Positions 1-10,019 of a DNA stretch of 33,005 bases are shown here, one piece after another. This stretch comes from an uncultured Opitutia bacterium (GTDB lineage: Bacteria; Verrucomicrobiota; Verrucomicrobiia; Opitutales; Opitutaceae), in assembly GCA_903855985.1 (NCBI GenBank), contig CAIOAO010000073.1, positions 1 through 33,005 of the forward strand, in the 5' to 3' direction. The position numbers and the translations under genes were made by a program. The notes under the pieces are model-generated. The model worked only from the letters and a program-made list of their open reading frames with translations. It was not told the origin of the DNA and made no database searches. Each line of letters starts with the position of its first letter. The first letter of the stretch is position 1.

Positions 1-1497
1 CACGGCGGACCCGAACACGTCGACGGGCCGGCCCAGCGCCGCCAGCGCCGTCGCGACGAAGACGCGGGCCATCTTCTGCTCCGTGACGTCGGTGCTGAAC
101 GCCCCCGCCACGGCCATGTCCACCGTGAACTGATACCAGTCGCGCCAGAGCGCGGCGTCGGCTGGGTCGGACGACTTGAACAGGGCGATGCCCATCTCGT
201 AGGTGTAGCGGCCGCTGGTCTTGATTTCGAGGCGGCTGCCGGTGACCTGGCCCATCACCCGGTAATTGGCGGCCGATTTGCCGGAGCCGGAGTGGAAGCC
301 GAGGCTGACGCCGAACTTCTCGCAGACCGTCCACTGCTTCCTGATCAGCGTCTGCAGCACGGTGTTGTCCGCATACGGCATGTTTTTCTGGAAGCCGAAC
401 GCCGGCGCGATGAAGTTCACCGGCATGTCCAGCACCTCGCACAAGGCGAGCATCAACGCCGTCGTCTCGGGGGTCGTGAGGCCCGGCAGCTCGTCAATGG
501 AGAGCTCGCGCAGGTACGTGCGGCCCACCGGCGTGGTGAACGCGGCCGCGCGCGCGGCGGCGTAGGCGCGGTCGCGGCGCAGCATCTTCTGCATCGGTGT
601 CCACACCGTCGTGAGCAGCTCGTTGAACGCGGCCTCCTCCAGCTTCAGTCCTGCGGCGGACACCCGCGCGCGCGTCTTGGCGACGATGTCGGCGGGAATG
701 TCGGCCAGCTTCGCCGGCTGGTTGAGCGCGAGTTCGGGCGAGAGGTCGAAGGTGATGTAGCTGGCGAGCAGGCAGCCGCGGACCAGGGCGGCCTCGCGCG
801 AGTCAAACTTGCCGCCGATCGGCTGGTGGTCGGCGTTGAAGGACCACGCGATCTTCCGGCGGTGGAAGCCGGTCTTCAGCTTCGACAGCACGCAGCCGTG
901 GCTCATGCCCTCGACGCTCTGGCCCTGGTGGCCCTCGGGGACGTTCGTGCCGATGAAGGGAAACGGCACGGTGTCGAGCCGGCCGCCGAGCATGGCGTCC
1001 ACGTCATAGACGAGCTCGCGCGGGATGGAATTCTGGTTGGCCGTGAGGCCGAGCTCGAGCGAGCTCATCGCCCACTCGACCGCGGGCCAGTGCAGCGTGG
1101 TGAAACGCGCGCCGACCCCGAGCGTGCTGCGGCCGAGTTGCGCGCCGGCCGTCGGGAAAATCGTGGAGGCCGGGTCAAATTCCTGGATGAGGTTCTTCAG
1201 CTTCAGCAGGTTGGTCCAGGTGGCGGGGAAGGCCGTCGTCGCGGCATCGAGCGGGATGCCCTGGTCCAGCGGCAGCGCCGGGGCGTGCAGTTTCCACGCG
1301 CAATCACCCGCGGCGTTCACCAGCAGCGTCCACTCGCCCGCGGCGGTGCGAAAGCGGCTCTTGTCAAACTGACACGCGCGGCCCGCCCGGAGGTCGGCCG
1401 ACAGCGCCGGCCAGTCGAGGCAGAAGTCCGGCGAGATGCACGGGTTCTGCGCGATGCGCAGGTTGTGCTTCAGGAGGAAGTCATTGATGGGTTTCAT
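1..1497 (-). CDS. uxaE: Tagaturonate epimerase UxaE (3' end beyond window)
   Basis: Converts D-tagaturonate to D-fructuronate by C4 epimerisation, joining the galacturonate branch to the glucuronate branch in the cytoplasm. I read 499 codons from ATG at 1497 (MKPINDFLLKHNLRIAQNP) with no stop before base 1, so the C-terminus is missing. Family-like stretches are GVGARFTTLHWP, GTNVPEGHQGQSVEGMSHGC, the pair FHSGSGKSAANY and LEIKTSGRYTYEMG near the C-terminus, resembling the HSGSDKF...KTAGTSYLEA region of UxaE as I recall it. It is the last gene of the pectin cluster, 111 bases after the SDR, and that gap is nearly filled by an inverted repeat. The pairing with a mannonate-oxidoreductase-like SDR supports the assignment. 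The family is recognised from memory of motifs, not an alignment. Confidence 0.8.
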   Translation of the reverse strand, partial: MKPINDFLLKHNLRIAQNPCISPDFCLDWPALSADLRAGRACQFDKSRFRTAAGEWTLLVNAAGDCAWKLHAPALPLDQGIPLDAATTAFPATWTNLLKLKNLIQEFDPASTIFPTAGAQLGRSTLGVGARFTTLHWPAVEWAMSSLELGLTANQNSIPRELVYDVDAMLGGRLDTVPFPFIGTNVPEGHQGQSVEGMSHGCVLSKLKTGFHRRKIAWSFNADHQPIGGKFDSREAALVRGCLLASYITFDLSPELALNQPAKLADIPADIVAKTRARVSAAGLKLEEAAFNELLTTVWTPMQKMLRRDRAYAAARAAAFTTPVGRTYLRELSIDELPGLTTPETTALMLALCEVLDMPVNFIAPAFGFQKNMPYADNTVLQTLIRKQWTVCEKFGVSLGFHSGSGKSAANYRVMGQVTGSRLEIKTSGRYTYEMGIALFKSSDPADAALWRDWYQFTVDMAVAGAFSTDVTEQKMARVFVATALAALGRPVDVFGSAV

Positions 1498-1504
1498 ACG
1501 GTTG

Positions 1505-1601
1505 TAACCGCGAATGGACGCGAATGGACACAAATCCAGAGGGCCAGCAATGGCCTTGGTCCGGTACGAAATTCGCGTCCATTTGCGTCCATTCGCGGTT
1601 A
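1505..1601. repeat. Inverted-repeat (MITE-like) hairpin element, gene-less copy
   Basis: Two 31-base arms, 1505-1535 and 1571-1601, are inverted copies matching at 28 of 31 positions; each outer end reads taaccgcgaatggacgc. The arms are built of a 10-base unit, cgcgaatgga, repeated about three times. The centre holds a further small hairpin (ggcca-gcaa-tggcc). The element fills almost the whole gap between the SDR stop (1609) and the uxaE start (1497). The same arm flanks the GxxExxY gene at 27051-27499. As RNA it would form a long stem inside the operon, which could affect uxaE expression; that effect is inferred. Confidence 0.8.
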
Positions 1602-1608
1602 ATGAATC

Positions 1609-2397
1609 TCAGATCGACATCGCCTGAAAGCCGCCGTCCACAATCAGCTCCTCGCCGGTGATGAACGAGCCGGCGGCATCGCTCGCGAGCAGCAGCGTGG
1701 CCCCGATGAGCTCCCCCGCCCCGCCGAAGCGTTTCATCGGCGTGTGGCCCATGATGCTGGCCACGCGGTCGGGCGTGAGGATCTTCCGGTTCTGTTCGGC
1801 GGGGAAGAAGCCGGGGACGAGCACGTTGACGCGCACCTTGTGCGGCCCCCATTCCCGGGCGAGGTTGAGCGAGAGGTTGTGCAGGGCGCCCTTGGCCGCG
1901 GAATAGGTGAACACGCGGGAGATCGGGGCGAGGCCGGCCATCGAGCCGAGGTTGATGATCGAGCCGCCCGTGCCGCGGTCGACGAGGTATTTCCCAAAGA
2001 CCTGGCAGCCGAGAAACACCGACTTGAGGTCCACGCGCATGATCCGGTCGAACTCCTCCTCGGTGACGTCGAAGAACGGCGTCGCGGAGTTGATGCCCGC
2101 GCCGTTGATGACGATGTCAATGCGGCCGGACTTTTTCAGGACCGCGTCGCGCAACCCCTCGAGCTCGGCCTTGCTCGTGGCCTCGGCGGCATGGAACCAG
2201 CCGGAGCCGCCCGCCGCGGCGATCTTCGCCAGCCGGGCCGCCGCTTTTTCGGCGCTGCGGCCGACGAGGACGACCTCGGCGCCCGCGCCGGCGAGTCCCT
2301 CGGCCATGGCGCCGCAGAGTTCACCCGTGCCGCCGATGACGATGGCGACTTTGCCGGTGAGATTAAAGAGCGAGTGGAGGTAGTCAGCAGGCTTCAT
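1609..2397 (-). CDS. uxuB: SDR-family oxidoreductase, probable D-mannonate oxidoreductase (fructuronate reductase)
   Basis: A 262-residue classical short-chain dehydrogenase. The nucleotide-binding motif is at residues 21-29 (IGGTGELCG), NGAG at 98-101, and the catalytic Ser152, Tyr165 and Lys169 are all present. The GGxGxLCGxMA variant of the glycine motif is typical of the SDR-type mannonate oxidoreductases such as Bacillus YjmF/UxuB, and differs from the TGASRGLG motif of the KduD encoded in the same cluster. The predicted reaction is fructuronate + NAD(P)H to D-mannonate. It lies between the pectate-lyase fusion (35 bases upstream) and uxaE, whose product would be its substrate. The start ATG at 2397 has no Shine-Dalgarno; the leader is pyrimidine-rich. 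Substrate assignment rests on motif and context, so another polyol or sugar-acid substrate remains possible. Confidence 0.72.
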   Translation of the reverse strand: MKPADYLHSLFNLTGKVAIVIGGTGELCGAMAEGLAGAGAEVVLVGRSAEKAAARLAKIAAAGGSGWFHAAEATSKAELEGLRDAVLKKSGRIDIVINGAGINSATPFFDVTEEEFDRIMRVDLKSVFLGCQVFGKYLVDRGTGGSIINLGSMAGLAPISRVFTYSAAKGALHNLSLNLAREWGPHKVRVNVLVPGFFPAEQNRKILTPDRVASIMGHTPMKRFGGAGELIGATLLLASDAAGSFITGEELIVDGGFQAMSI

Positions 2398-2432
2398 AGC
2401 GGGAGAATGGATTGGGGCGGGAGCGGTCGCGA

Positions 2433-5099
2433 TTACTTTTTGCCCGGCAAGTGCGCGCGCAGGAACCGGTCGGCGGCGGCCAGCGTGGGTTCAAACCACG
2501 GGTGAAACAGCCAGAAGGGGTGCGGGGTGTCCGGCACGACCACGGTTTCGCTCGCGATGCCGTTGGCGCGAAGCTTCGCACTCATCTCTGCGCGTCCCGG
2601 CAGGATCGGGGACGTCACCGTGCTGTTGATGAAGAGAGTCGGCGCACTGGCGGGCCCGATATGCGTCAGCGCCGACGCCGCGCGCCACACGTCGGGATGC
2701 TTCTTAAAACTGCCCCCAAGGTAACGCACCGGCGCACTCGGCACCGTCTCCTGCTGAGCCACGAGGGCGGGGCCGGTGAAGTCCGCCAGCCCGTCGATGT
2801 CCACGACGGCCTGCACGGCGCTCGAACCGCCGCGCTCCCCCACTTCGCCTTCGAATTCCGCCAGCCCGTTGGTCGCGCCCAGCAACGCCGCCAGTTGGCC
2901 ACCCGCCGACATGCCGACGACGGCGATGCGTCCCGGATCGATTCCGTAATCGCTTCCGTGTGCCCGCACCCAACGAACCGCCGCCTTCAGGTCGTGCAGC
3001 GCCGCCGGGAAATGAGCCTTGGGGCCGAGGCGATAGCTCACCGGGACCGCGGCGTAGCCGAGGGCGGCGAGGTGCTTGGCAAAGGGACGCTCCATCTCCC
3101 GTGTCCCGCTGTCCCAGCCGCCCGCGTGGATGATGAGCGCGGCCGGCAGCGGCGCGTGGCCCGGACCGCGGAAAACGTCGAGTGCGAGACCGGGCGCGAA
3201 GGCGATGTCCTCGCGGGCGGTGACGCCCGCCGGGAGTTCGTCCGCCACGCGCTGGATGTTCGGATAGTGCAGGCGAACCTCGCGTTCGGCGTTGGCGAGG
3301 GTGAAGCCACTGATGCGCGCGCGCCACGCCGGATAGTCCTTCGCCAGCAGCTTGGCCGGCGAGTCCACGTAGTAGCGGTAACCGCCGCGGCGCTCGGGCT
3401 CGACCTCCGCGAGCGTGTAATGGATCACCGTGTTGCGGCCGGCAAAGATCGGCCGGTTCGTGGGAATTTCGTAGAACCGCGCCCAGATCGGCTTCGCCGT
3501 GGGATCGGGGACGACCCGCGTGTCGCGGCCCTTCGGCAGGTTGGGCGCAGGGATGCGCTCGTAGCGGAGCCCGTTGATCTGCACTGCCCGGAACCAGGCG
3601 ACGGCGGCTTCCACCGCCGCAACGACTTCGGGCGAGGGCTCTTCCACGGCCATCAAGCAGCGAACGACCTCCACGCTCTCGTCGCCGGACAGTGAGATAG
3701 GCTCGAACCGCCGCGCCGGCGCAGGCGCGAGGGTGTCCTCGTCGTGCTGCGCGCACCAAACGGTCTTCACGCCATTGATGGTCACCTGGCAGCGCAGGAT
3801 GCAGTCGCGGCCCTTCGCCACGGCCGCAGCCGCGGGGCCACGCAGCTCGGGCGCGACAAAGGTGAACGGAGCGCGCCCGGCGGCGACGTCCTGCAGGACC
3901 ATCATGACCTCCGCCATCGCGTCGTCGTTGAAGGTAATGTGCGAGTAGTAGCCCTCGCGCAGCGGGTAGAACTGCGGCCAGCCGCCGTTGGGATACTGCG
4001 CGGCGAGCAGGTAGCGGATGCCGCGCTCGACAGCGGCGCGGTGGGCGTCGGTGCCGTTGTTCGCGCTGACGACGCGGGCGAGGAAGCGGATTTGCTGATG
4101 CGTAGAATCGTTGTCGATCGTCGGCATCTGCTCGTCATCCGGCACGGGCTTAGAGCGCGCCGCGGCCTCGGCGGCGGGCGAAAGCGTCATCTCGCGGTTC
4201 TTCGGCCAGCCGCCGTTGGGAAACTGGTAGAGCAGCACCGTGTCGGCGATGTCCCGGGCGTCGGCCGACGCATACCATTCATCCGGCTGGTCCAGGACAT
4301 CCTTCCACTTCACCGGCTGGAACGACCGCGGCGCCGTGGCGGCATCGGGCGCGAGAAATTTCGCGATCGGCAGCTGGATGCGGATCATCTCCGCCGCGAC
4401 GATGCCCGCCACGGCCCGCGCGCCCTTTTCATTGAAATGCGTGTCGTCGTTCTTGCCCTGCGGCAGGCGCGGCAACTCGCCCGGCGCGTAGTGCTGGAAA
4501 AGCGCCTTCGAGCCCACGACGCCCAGATTGGCGAAATACGCCCGGGTGCGGGCCTCGAGGTCCAACAGCGGCACGCCCTCGGCCGCGGCCACCTCCCGCA
4601 CCACGCCGGGATAGGCGCCGTGCGCGTCGTACCATTCCCCGGCCTCAGTCCAGCGGCGCCGCGCGACCGGCGTGGCGAGGACGGGATTCGCCCCCTTTGC
4701 CCGGACCTCGCGCACGAAGCGCGTCAGGTTCGCGCGGTAGTCCGTGTTCGCGTCGGTATAGCGCGCCGGGTCGTCCTTCTTGGTGTCATTGTGCCCGAAC
4801 TGGATGACCACCCAGTCGCCCGGTTGGAGCGCATCGAGCAGCCGCTGCCAGTGGCCCTGGTCGCGAAACGACTTCGTGCTGCGGCCGTTGATCGCACGGT
4901 TGTCGAGCCGCAGCGGCGGCCGGACCAGGTCGCGGAGCAACATGCCCCAGCCGCGCTCGGGCAGGCCAAGGTCGGGTTTGTCCGCGACGGTGGAATCACC
5001 CGCCAGGAACAGCGTGGGACCGGCGGCCGGCGGTGCCGCGGCGAAGGCGGTGGCCGCCACCAGCAACAGCGCGAGCAAAGGTGAGCGCAGGCGGGTCAT
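2433..5099 (-). CDS. Trimodular pectin enzyme: SGNH acetylesterase (CE12-like), PL10 pectate lyase, alpha/beta-hydrolase esterase
   Basis: An 888-residue exported protein with three catalytic modules. Residues 1-22 form a signal peptide. Residues 28 to about 250 are an SGNH/GDSL rhamnogalacturonan-acetylesterase-like domain: GDS with Ser36, NGR at 71-73, GHND at 102-105, and Asp218-x-x-His221. Residues about 265 to 595 are a PL10 pectate lyase, with NGGWP at 295-299 and 371-375 and the [12 protein letters not shown] stretch at 384-395. Residues about 605 to 888 are an alpha/beta hydrolase with HAGGW at 658-662, nucleophile Ser731 in GMSAG, and His860. The usual HGxxD acid site is replaced by INSTVT, so the acid residue is unclear. 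ATG at 5099 is chosen because it begins the signal peptide and follows the transporter stop by one base. The protein should both deacetylate and cleave homogalacturonan outside the cytoplasm; exact ester substrates are inferred. Confidence 0.87.
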   Translation of the reverse strand: MTRLRSPLLALLLVAATAFAAAPPAAGPTLFLAGDSTVADKPDLGLPERGWGMLLRDLVRPPLRLDNRAINGRSTKSFRDQGHWQRLLDALQPGDWVVIQFGHNDTKKDDPARYTDANTDYRANLTRFVREVRAKGANPVLATPVARRRWTEAGEWYDAHGAYPGVVREVAAAEGVPLLDLEARTRAYFANLGVVGSKALFQHYAPGELPRLPQGKNDDTHFNEKGARAVAGIVAAEMIRIQLPIAKFLAPDAATAPRSFQPVKWKDVLDQPDEWYASADARDIADTVLLYQFPNGGWPKNREMTLSPAAEAAARSKPVPDDEQMPTIDNDSTHQQIRFLARVVSANNGTDAHRAAVERGIRYLLAAQYPNGGWPQFYPLREGYYSHITFNDDAMAEVMMVLQDVAAGRAPFTFVAPELRGPAAAAVAKGRDCILRCQVTINGVKTVWCAQHDEDTLAPAPARRFEPISLSGDESVEVVRCLMAVEEPSPEVVAAVEAAVAWFRAVQINGLRYERIPAPNLPKGRDTRVVPDPTAKPIWARFYEIPTNRPIFAGRNTVIHYTLAEVEPERRGGYRYYVDSPAKLLAKDYPAWRARISGFTLANAEREVRLHYPNIQRVADELPAGVTAREDIAFAPGLALDVFRGPGHAPLPAALIIHAGGWDSGTREMERPFAKHLAALGYAAVPVSYRLGPKAHFPAALHDLKAAVRWVRAHGSDYGIDPGRIAVVGMSAGGQLAALLGATNGLAEFEGEVGERGGSSAVQAVVDIDGLADFTGPALVAQQETVPSAPVRYLGGSFKKHPDVWRAASALTHIGPASAPTLFINSTVTSPILPGRAEMSAKLRANGIASETVVVPDTPHPFWLFHPWFEPTLAAADRFLRAHLPGKK

Positions 5100-5100
5100 C

Positions 5101-6516
5101 TCAGGCGCCCTTGAGGTTGATCTGCTCAAAGCGCGGGGCCAGCAGGTGCATGATAATCCAGGCCGTGAGGTAGGCCGAGCCGCAGATGACAAACAGGATC
5201 CCGTAGCCGACCTCGATTTTGCCGAGGGCCGCGAAATGCTGGAGCAGGAGCCCGACGACCCGCGCGATCAGGATGCCGCCCACCGCCCCGGCCATGCCGC
5301 CGATGCCGGTCACGGATGCCACGGCTTTCTTGGGGAACATGTCCGAGACCGTGGTGAAGATATTGGCCGACCAGGCCTGGTGCGCGGAACAGGCGATCGC
5401 GATCGTCGCCACGGCCAGCCAGGTGTTGATCTGGCCCAGGCGAGATGCGAGCAGGACGGAGAGCGGAAAGAGGGCAAAGATGAACATCGCGAGCTTCCGG
5501 GCGCGGCTCGCGTTCATGCCCCCGTTGATGAATTTCTTCGGCAGCCAGCCGCCAAAGATGGAACCGCCCGTGGCGACGGTGTAGACCACGGCGACCGCGA
5601 GGGGCCAGCTGATCACCCCCGGGATGTCGGCCTTGCTGCCAGCGTAATCCGGATGAGCGGCGAGATACGTGCCGACCTTGCGGGCGTTTTCCCCGGTGAG
5701 AAACGCGGGCAGCCAGAACAGATAGAACCACCAGATCGGGTCGGTCAGGAACTTGCCGAGCACAAAGGCCCAGGTCTGGCGAAAAGCCATCAGGCGCGCC
5801 CACGGCACCTTCGTCCCCGCGGGATCGGCCTTCGCGTCCGCCTGCTCATCCGCATCGCTGTGGATGTACTCGTACTCCGCCGGCCGGAGGTGGCCGCTCG
5901 CCAGCTTGGCGGCGGGCGAGGCGTACATGGCGTACCAGAACGCGAGCCAGACGAGGCCCACGGCGCCGGTCAGGACAAAGGCCCATTCCCAACCCCAGGC
6001 GGCTGCGATCGAGGGCACGGCCAGCGGCGCCACGATCGCGCCCACGTTGGCGCCGGAGTTGTACAGGCCGGTGGCAAAGGCGCGTTCCTTCCGCGGGAAC
6101 CACTCGGCAATCGTCTTGTTGGCCGCGGGAAAATTGCCCGCCTCGCTGAACCCCAGCGCCGCGCGCCAGAAGCCGAACGTCACGGTCGTATGCCCGAAAG
6201 CGTGGCCGATGGCGGCCAGGCTCCAGCCGATGAGTGAAAAGGCATAGCCCTGCTTGGTGCCGACCCGGTCGATCAGCCGTCCCGCCGCCAGCATGCCGGC
6301 GGCGTAGGCGACCTGGAAGCAGATCACTACCGTCGAGTAATTCAGCTCCTGGTCCGCCTTGACCGCTCCAAACACCCCGCTGTCCGAGAGGACCTGCTTC
6401 AACAGACCAAGGACGTTCCGGTCGAGGTAGTTGATCGTGGTCGCGAAGAACACGAGCGCGCAGATCGTCCAGCGGTACCGGCCGATCTGTTCGTTGACTT
6501 GGTTAAATTTGTTCAT
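5101..6516 (-). CDS. exuT: MFS hexuronate transporter, ExuT-like (anion:cation symporter family)
   Basis: A 471-residue inner-membrane transporter with about twelve hydrophobic segments, a normal length for the ACS family of the major facilitator superfamily. The N-terminal signature [20 protein letters not shown], followed by [13 protein letters not shown] in the first cytoplasmic loop and [20 protein letters not shown] in TM4-5, is close to E. coli ExuT. It should import galacturonate and related hexuronates released by the GH28 and GH105 activities encoded upstream. It sits between the two large pectinase genes: its start lies three bases after the GH105-GH28 stop (6520), and its TGA is one base before the next ATG. 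It should therefore be expressed with them. The precise substrate (mono- or disaccharide, saturated or unsaturated) cannot be told from sequence. Confidence 0.85.
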   Translation of the reverse strand: MNKFNQVNEQIGRYRWTICALVFFATTINYLDRNVLGLLKQVLSDSGVFGAVKADQELNYSTVVICFQVAYAAGMLAAGRLIDRVGTKQGYAFSLIGWSLAAIGHAFGHTTVTFGFWRAALGFSEAGNFPAANKTIAEWFPRKERAFATGLYNSGANVGAIVAPLAVPSIAAAWGWEWAFVLTGAVGLVWLAFWYAMYASPAAKLASGHLRPAEYEYIHSDADEQADAKADPAGTKVPWARLMAFRQTWAFVLGKFLTDPIWWFYLFWLPAFLTGENARKVGTYLAAHPDYAGSKADIPGVISWPLAVAVVYTVATGGSIFGGWLPKKFINGGMNASRARKLAMFIFALFPLSVLLASRLGQINTWLAVATIAIACSAHQAWSANIFTTVSDMFPKKAVASVTGIGGMAGAVGGILIARVVGLLLQHFAALGKIEVGYGILFVICGSAYLTAWIIMHLLAPRFEQINLKGA

Positions 6517-6519
6517 GGA

Positions 6520-9072
6520 TCACGGGGTGGTCGGGGGTTGGACTGGCTGCGCTACGCGCCGGACGGGGTTGAAGGTCACCCGTACAAACCCGACCGTGCC
6601 GGCTTGCTCCACGACGTCGGGTTGGGTGAGTCCGCGGAAAGTCGAGTCGGTGAGGCGGAGGCCCTCGATCACCGCGCCGGCAAAACCGCGGATATACAAT
6701 ACCCGCGGGCTGGCCGCGCTGGTGATGTGGTCGAGCTGGACGTTGCGCACGACCGGCGGGTGCGCGCCCTTCGCGCCTTCCTCGTAAAGCAGATCAATCG
6801 CCAGCACGGCCTCGGTGACGCGGCCAATCTGGACGCGGCGCATGAAGACGTTTTCAAGCACCCCACCCCGCTGGGCGTTGGACTTGAAGCGCAGCGCGCA
6901 GTCGAGATTCGGGCTGTCCATCGTGCAATCCTCGATAAAGACGTTGCGCACCCCGCCGGAAATCTCGCTGCCGAGCACCACGCCGCCGTGGCCGTCCTTC
7001 ATCGTGCAGCGGCGGATGACGATATTCTCGCTGGGCACGTTGACGCGGCGGCCGTCGTTGTTGCGGCCGGACTTGATCGCGATGCAGTCGTCGCCCGTGT
7101 CGAACACGCAGTCCTCGATGAGCACGTCGCGGGACGACTCCGGGTCACAGCCGTCGTTGTTCGGCCCGTGTGATCTGATCTTCACGCCTCGTACGGTGAC
7201 ATTCTGCGACAGCACCGGATGAATCTCCCACATCGGCGAGCGGATAATCGTCACGCCCTCGACCAGGACATTCCGGCAGCGGTAGAACTGGATAAAGTTC
7301 GGCCGCAGGAACCCGCCGTCACCCAACACGCGCTCCGATACCGGCACGCCCCGCTCCCCCAGATCGAGGAGACGGTCGCGCGCCGCCTGCTGCCGGACGG
7401 GTGGATGGTCCCTGTCGTTCCAGCCCCACCAATTGGATTCGTCCGCCTGACCGTCGAGGGTGCCGGAGCCAGTCACGGCGACGTTCTCCTGTTCGAAGGC
7501 GTAGATCAGCGGGGAATAATTCATGCCCTCGACGCCCTCCCAGCGGGTAAACACCACGGGGTAATCCGCGGGCGCGGTGCTGAACCGGAGGGTCGCGCCG
7601 GCGCTGATGTGCAAATTGACGTTGCTGAGCAGGTGAATCGCTCCGGTGGTCCACTCGCCCGCCGGCACGACGACCCGGCCGCCGCCCGCGGCGTGGCAGG
7701 CCGCAATAGCGTCACCAATCGCCCCGGTAGCACCGACTCCGGGTTTCGCGCCGAAATCGGTGATAGGAAAATCGCCCGCCGGGAAAACCGGGACCTGGAT
7801 GCGGGCAAGGATGCGATCAACGTCGCCCCACCCGCGCACGACTTCCGGCGCCGGGGGCTGCGTGAGGAGTCGCTGCACCTCCAGCCCCGCGAGGATGAAG
7901 GGCGCGACACCCTTGAGGTCGTTTTCGACCACGGGTTCGCTGACGTAATAGTCGAAGCTGCCGTCACGCACCCGCCCACTGGCGGTGGTGTACCCGAGGC
8001 CGGCGACTTCGCAGACGCGGGTGAGATTGACCCCGCCGTCGCCGCCCGTGCGGATACAGTCCCGCACCAGTCCCGCATAACCGCGCAGGACGGCGGGCAG
8101 ATATTTCTCCCGCGACAGATAGCCGCGGTTGATCCCCTTCGCCAAGGCGTACACGAACATACCGGAGGCGGAGGACTCGAGGTAGTTGCCCTTCCTGCCG
8201 GGCTGGTCGAGTACCTGCCACCAGAGTCCGCTCGCGAGGTCCTGGTGAAGCAGGAGACCGTCGGCGAGCTTGCGCAGGACGGCGTTGATCGCCTCGACCT
8301 CGGGATGCGTGGGCGGGAACTCATCGAGGCAGTCCACCAGCGCCATCGCGTACCAACCTTCCGCGCGGCCCCAGAAATTCGGCGAATGACCCGTGGCCGG
8401 GTCGGCCCAGGCCTGGGCGCGTTTTTCGTCCCAGGCGTGGTAGAACAGCCCGCTGCGCTCGTCGTAAGTGTGCCGATCCACGAGCAGGATCTGCTTCGCC
8501 ACGTCATCCAGTGCAGCGGGCTCGGGCAGCAAATTTCCGGCCCGGGCCAGGAACGGCGATGCCATGTACAGACCGTCCAGCCACATCTGCCCCGGGTAAC
8601 GCTGCTTGTGCCAGAACCCCCCCTCGCTCGTGCGTGGCTGCATCGCCAGCTGGCGCAGCAGGTGGCCGAGGGCGATCTTCAGCCGCTCATCTTTCGTCTG
8701 CTCATACCGCAGCTGCAGCGCGCGGCCGGACGTGACCATGTCGAGATTGTATTCCTCGGGCTTGTACGTCGCGATGCTGCCGTCGGGCTGGAGGTAGGAT
8801 TCGACGAGGCTCGCCGCGTAGGTCGTGGTCGCAGCGTCGCTAGTTTGCGCCGCAAGTTTCAGCAACGAGTAGGAGAAAAGTCCGGTGGTGTAGTCCCAGC
8901 GAGCCTTTGGCGTGCCTTGGTAATTGAGCGTCGTCCCGCGCCGGGCCATCTCGGATTGCGCCAACCGCCGCGACCATTCCAGCGGCGTCGCGCCGTTGAA
9001 GGTGGCCGGGGGTTCCGCCGCCACCGCGGCCAAGCCGAGGCCGGCGAACAAGACCAGCAGCCGCGTTTTCAT
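6520..9072 (-). CDS. GH105 unsaturated uronyl hydrolase fused to GH28 polygalacturonase
   Basis: An 850-residue fusion. Residues 1-19 look like a signal peptide. Residues about 30-405 are GH105 (YteR/YesR type), with candidate acid residues Asp111 (DMVTSGRAL) and Asp166 (QMWLDGLYM), plus WGRAEGWYAMALVD. Residues about 435-840 are a right-handed beta-helix GH28 with the family sites NNDGCD (Asp640), DTGDDCIAIKSG (Asp661, Asp662), GHGGVVLGSE (His695) and RFK (Arg728, Lys730). GH105 removes the unsaturated uronic acid left by lyases, giving the KduI substrate; GH28 releases galacturonate. ATG at 9072 starts the signal peptide and overlaps the pectinesterase stop as ATGA. It is one of the two genes here with a clear Shine-Dalgarno (GGAGG, bases 9084-9080, seven bases before ATG). 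Confidence 0.9.
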   Translation of the reverse strand: MKTRLLVLFAGLGLAAVAAEPPATFNGATPLEWSRRLAQSEMARRGTTLNYQGTPKARWDYTTGLFSYSLLKLAAQTSDAATTTYAASLVESYLQPDGSIATYKPEEYNLDMVTSGRALQLRYEQTKDERLKIALGHLLRQLAMQPRTSEGGFWHKQRYPGQMWLDGLYMASPFLARAGNLLPEPAALDDVAKQILLVDRHTYDERSGLFYHAWDEKRAQAWADPATGHSPNFWGRAEGWYAMALVDCLDEFPPTHPEVEAINAVLRKLADGLLLHQDLASGLWWQVLDQPGRKGNYLESSASGMFVYALAKGINRGYLSREKYLPAVLRGYAGLVRDCIRTGGDGGVNLTRVCEVAGLGYTTASGRVRDGSFDYYVSEPVVENDLKGVAPFILAGLEVQRLLTQPPAPEVVRGWGDVDRILARIQVPVFPAGDFPITDFGAKPGVGATGAIGDAIAACHAAGGGRVVVPAGEWTTGAIHLLSNVNLHISAGATLRFSTAPADYPVVFTRWEGVEGMNYSPLIYAFEQENVAVTGSGTLDGQADESNWWGWNDRDHPPVRQQAARDRLLDLGERGVPVSERVLGDGGFLRPNFIQFYRCRNVLVEGVTIIRSPMWEIHPVLSQNVTVRGVKIRSHGPNNDGCDPESSRDVLIEDCVFDTGDDCIAIKSGRNNDGRRVNVPSENIVIRRCTMKDGHGGVVLGSEISGGVRNVFIEDCTMDSPNLDCALRFKSNAQRGGVLENVFMRRVQIGRVTEAVLAIDLLYEEGAKGAHPPVVRNVQLDHITSAASPRVLYIRGFAGAVIEGLRLTDSTFRGLTQPDVVEQAGTVGFVRVTFNPVRRVAQPVQPPTTP

Positions 9073-10019
9073 GGCGCGGCCTCCGAGGGTAGCGGCCAGT
9101 CGCCGAGGACTGCCGGGCGGTTGAACTGCGGCGGCGGCGCGCCGGCCGACACCATCGCCCAGCCCACGCGTCCGGCCGCAACGGCACCCGGGCCGGAGCA
9201 GGCGTATTCGGCGAAGCGCACGAGCGGCGGTTTCACGTTCCACTCGCGCCAGCCCTCGGGCCGGATGCCCGCGCCGAGTTCGCATTGGACGAACGTGGCC
9301 GCCGGCGACTCGTGCCAGGGGCGGCCGAGGTAAACGAGCGGGTTGCCGTAGGGAAATGTCACGCGGCAACGGAAGAACACCAGACCCGCTTGGCCCGCGG
9401 GCGTGGCCGGAGCCGTGATATAGCCCTGATCACGGCAGAAAATCTCGCAGTCCTCAAAGTACGCCGTGGCCGCGCCGTAGATGAAATCCACGTGGCCGGA
9501 AATGTAACAATCGCTGAAATACTGGCGCCCCGCCTCGAGCCGGAGCGTATCCTGCCAGCCGAGGATGCGGCAGCGGCGGAAGCTTACACGGTCCGCTATG
9601 ACCGAACACGCCTGGGCCTGCATGCCCTTGCCGTAGGTGTTCTCCAGCGTGAGATTTTCGACGACCGCGTCGTGCGCCTCCGCCGTGATGAGCAGCGCGG
9701 ACGCCCCCTGCCAGCCGATCGGCGTGCCGTCGGCGCCGGGTATCGCCTGTCCGAGATTGTAGGTGAGCAACGTTGCGGGGCCGGAGCCGCGCAGCGTGAC
9801 GTGCGGCTTGTTCAGGACCGTGTGGCCGAAATACGCGCCGGGTTGCAGCAGGATCAGTTGCGGCGCCGCGTTGTCCGCGGCCACGGCATCGATCGCCTCC
9901 TGCACCGTGCGGCAGTCGGCACCGGCGGAGGGCCCGACGGTTCGGAAGGGCCGTTCACCTGCGCGGCCGGCAATGACTCCGGCGGCAAGACCGAGAACGC
10001 AAAGGCCGAGGCGCAACAT
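9069..10019 (-). CDS. Pectin methylesterase (CE8)
   Basis: A 316-residue exported carbohydrate esterase that removes methyl groups from homogalacturonan, preparing it for the PL10 and GH28 enzymes. Residues 1 to about 20 are a signal peptide. Family sites are visible in order: DCRTVQEAIDAV at 35-46, Gln136 (QACSV), GWQDTL with Gln156 and Asp157, GHVDFIYG with Asp178, and LGRPW with Arg233 and Trp235, which are the catalytic Gln-Gln-Asp-Asp-Arg set of pectinesterases. The length is near the bare catalytic domain, with no extra module. The start at 10019 shares one base with the DUF4861 stop (TGATG), and the stop overlaps the next start (ATGA), so translation of three consecutive genes is coupled. 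Confidence 0.92.
   Translation of the reverse strand: MLRLGLCVLGLAAGVIAGRAGERPFRTVGPSAGADCRTVQEAIDAVAADNAAPQLILLQPGAYFGHTVLNKPHVTLRGSGPATLLTYNLGQAIPGADGTPIGWQGASALLITAEAHDAVVENLTLENTYGKGMQAQACSVIADRVSFRRCRILGWQDTLRLEAGRQYFSDCYISGHVDFIYGAATAYFEDCEIFCRDQGYITAPATPAGQAGLVFFRCRVTFPYGNPLVYLGRPWHESPAATFVQCELGAGIRPEGWREWNVKPPLVRFAEYACSGPGAVAAGRVGWAMVSAGAPPPQFNRPAVLGDWPLPSEAAP

Noticed and set aside
1511-1535. Short ten-base tandem units considered as a CRISPR-like array
   Set aside because: The units are contiguous with no spacers and form inverted arms; no cas genes are present.
1505-1601. Reading the hairpin between the SDR and uxaE as a rho-independent terminator
   Set aside because: There is no T-run after the stem, the same element recurs elsewhere, and uxaE would lack a promoter; a repeat is the better explanation.
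1481-1852. A 123-codon minus-strand frame spanning the repeat between the SDR and uxaE
   Set aside because: It is made of an out-of-frame SDR segment plus the inverted repeat (REWTQMDANF-type peptides), a common false gene call over such repeats.
2433-5099. Possibility that the three-domain frame is a sequencing artefact joining separate genes
   Set aside because: The frame is uninterrupted with consistent codon use through both linkers, and each domain is intact and functionally related.
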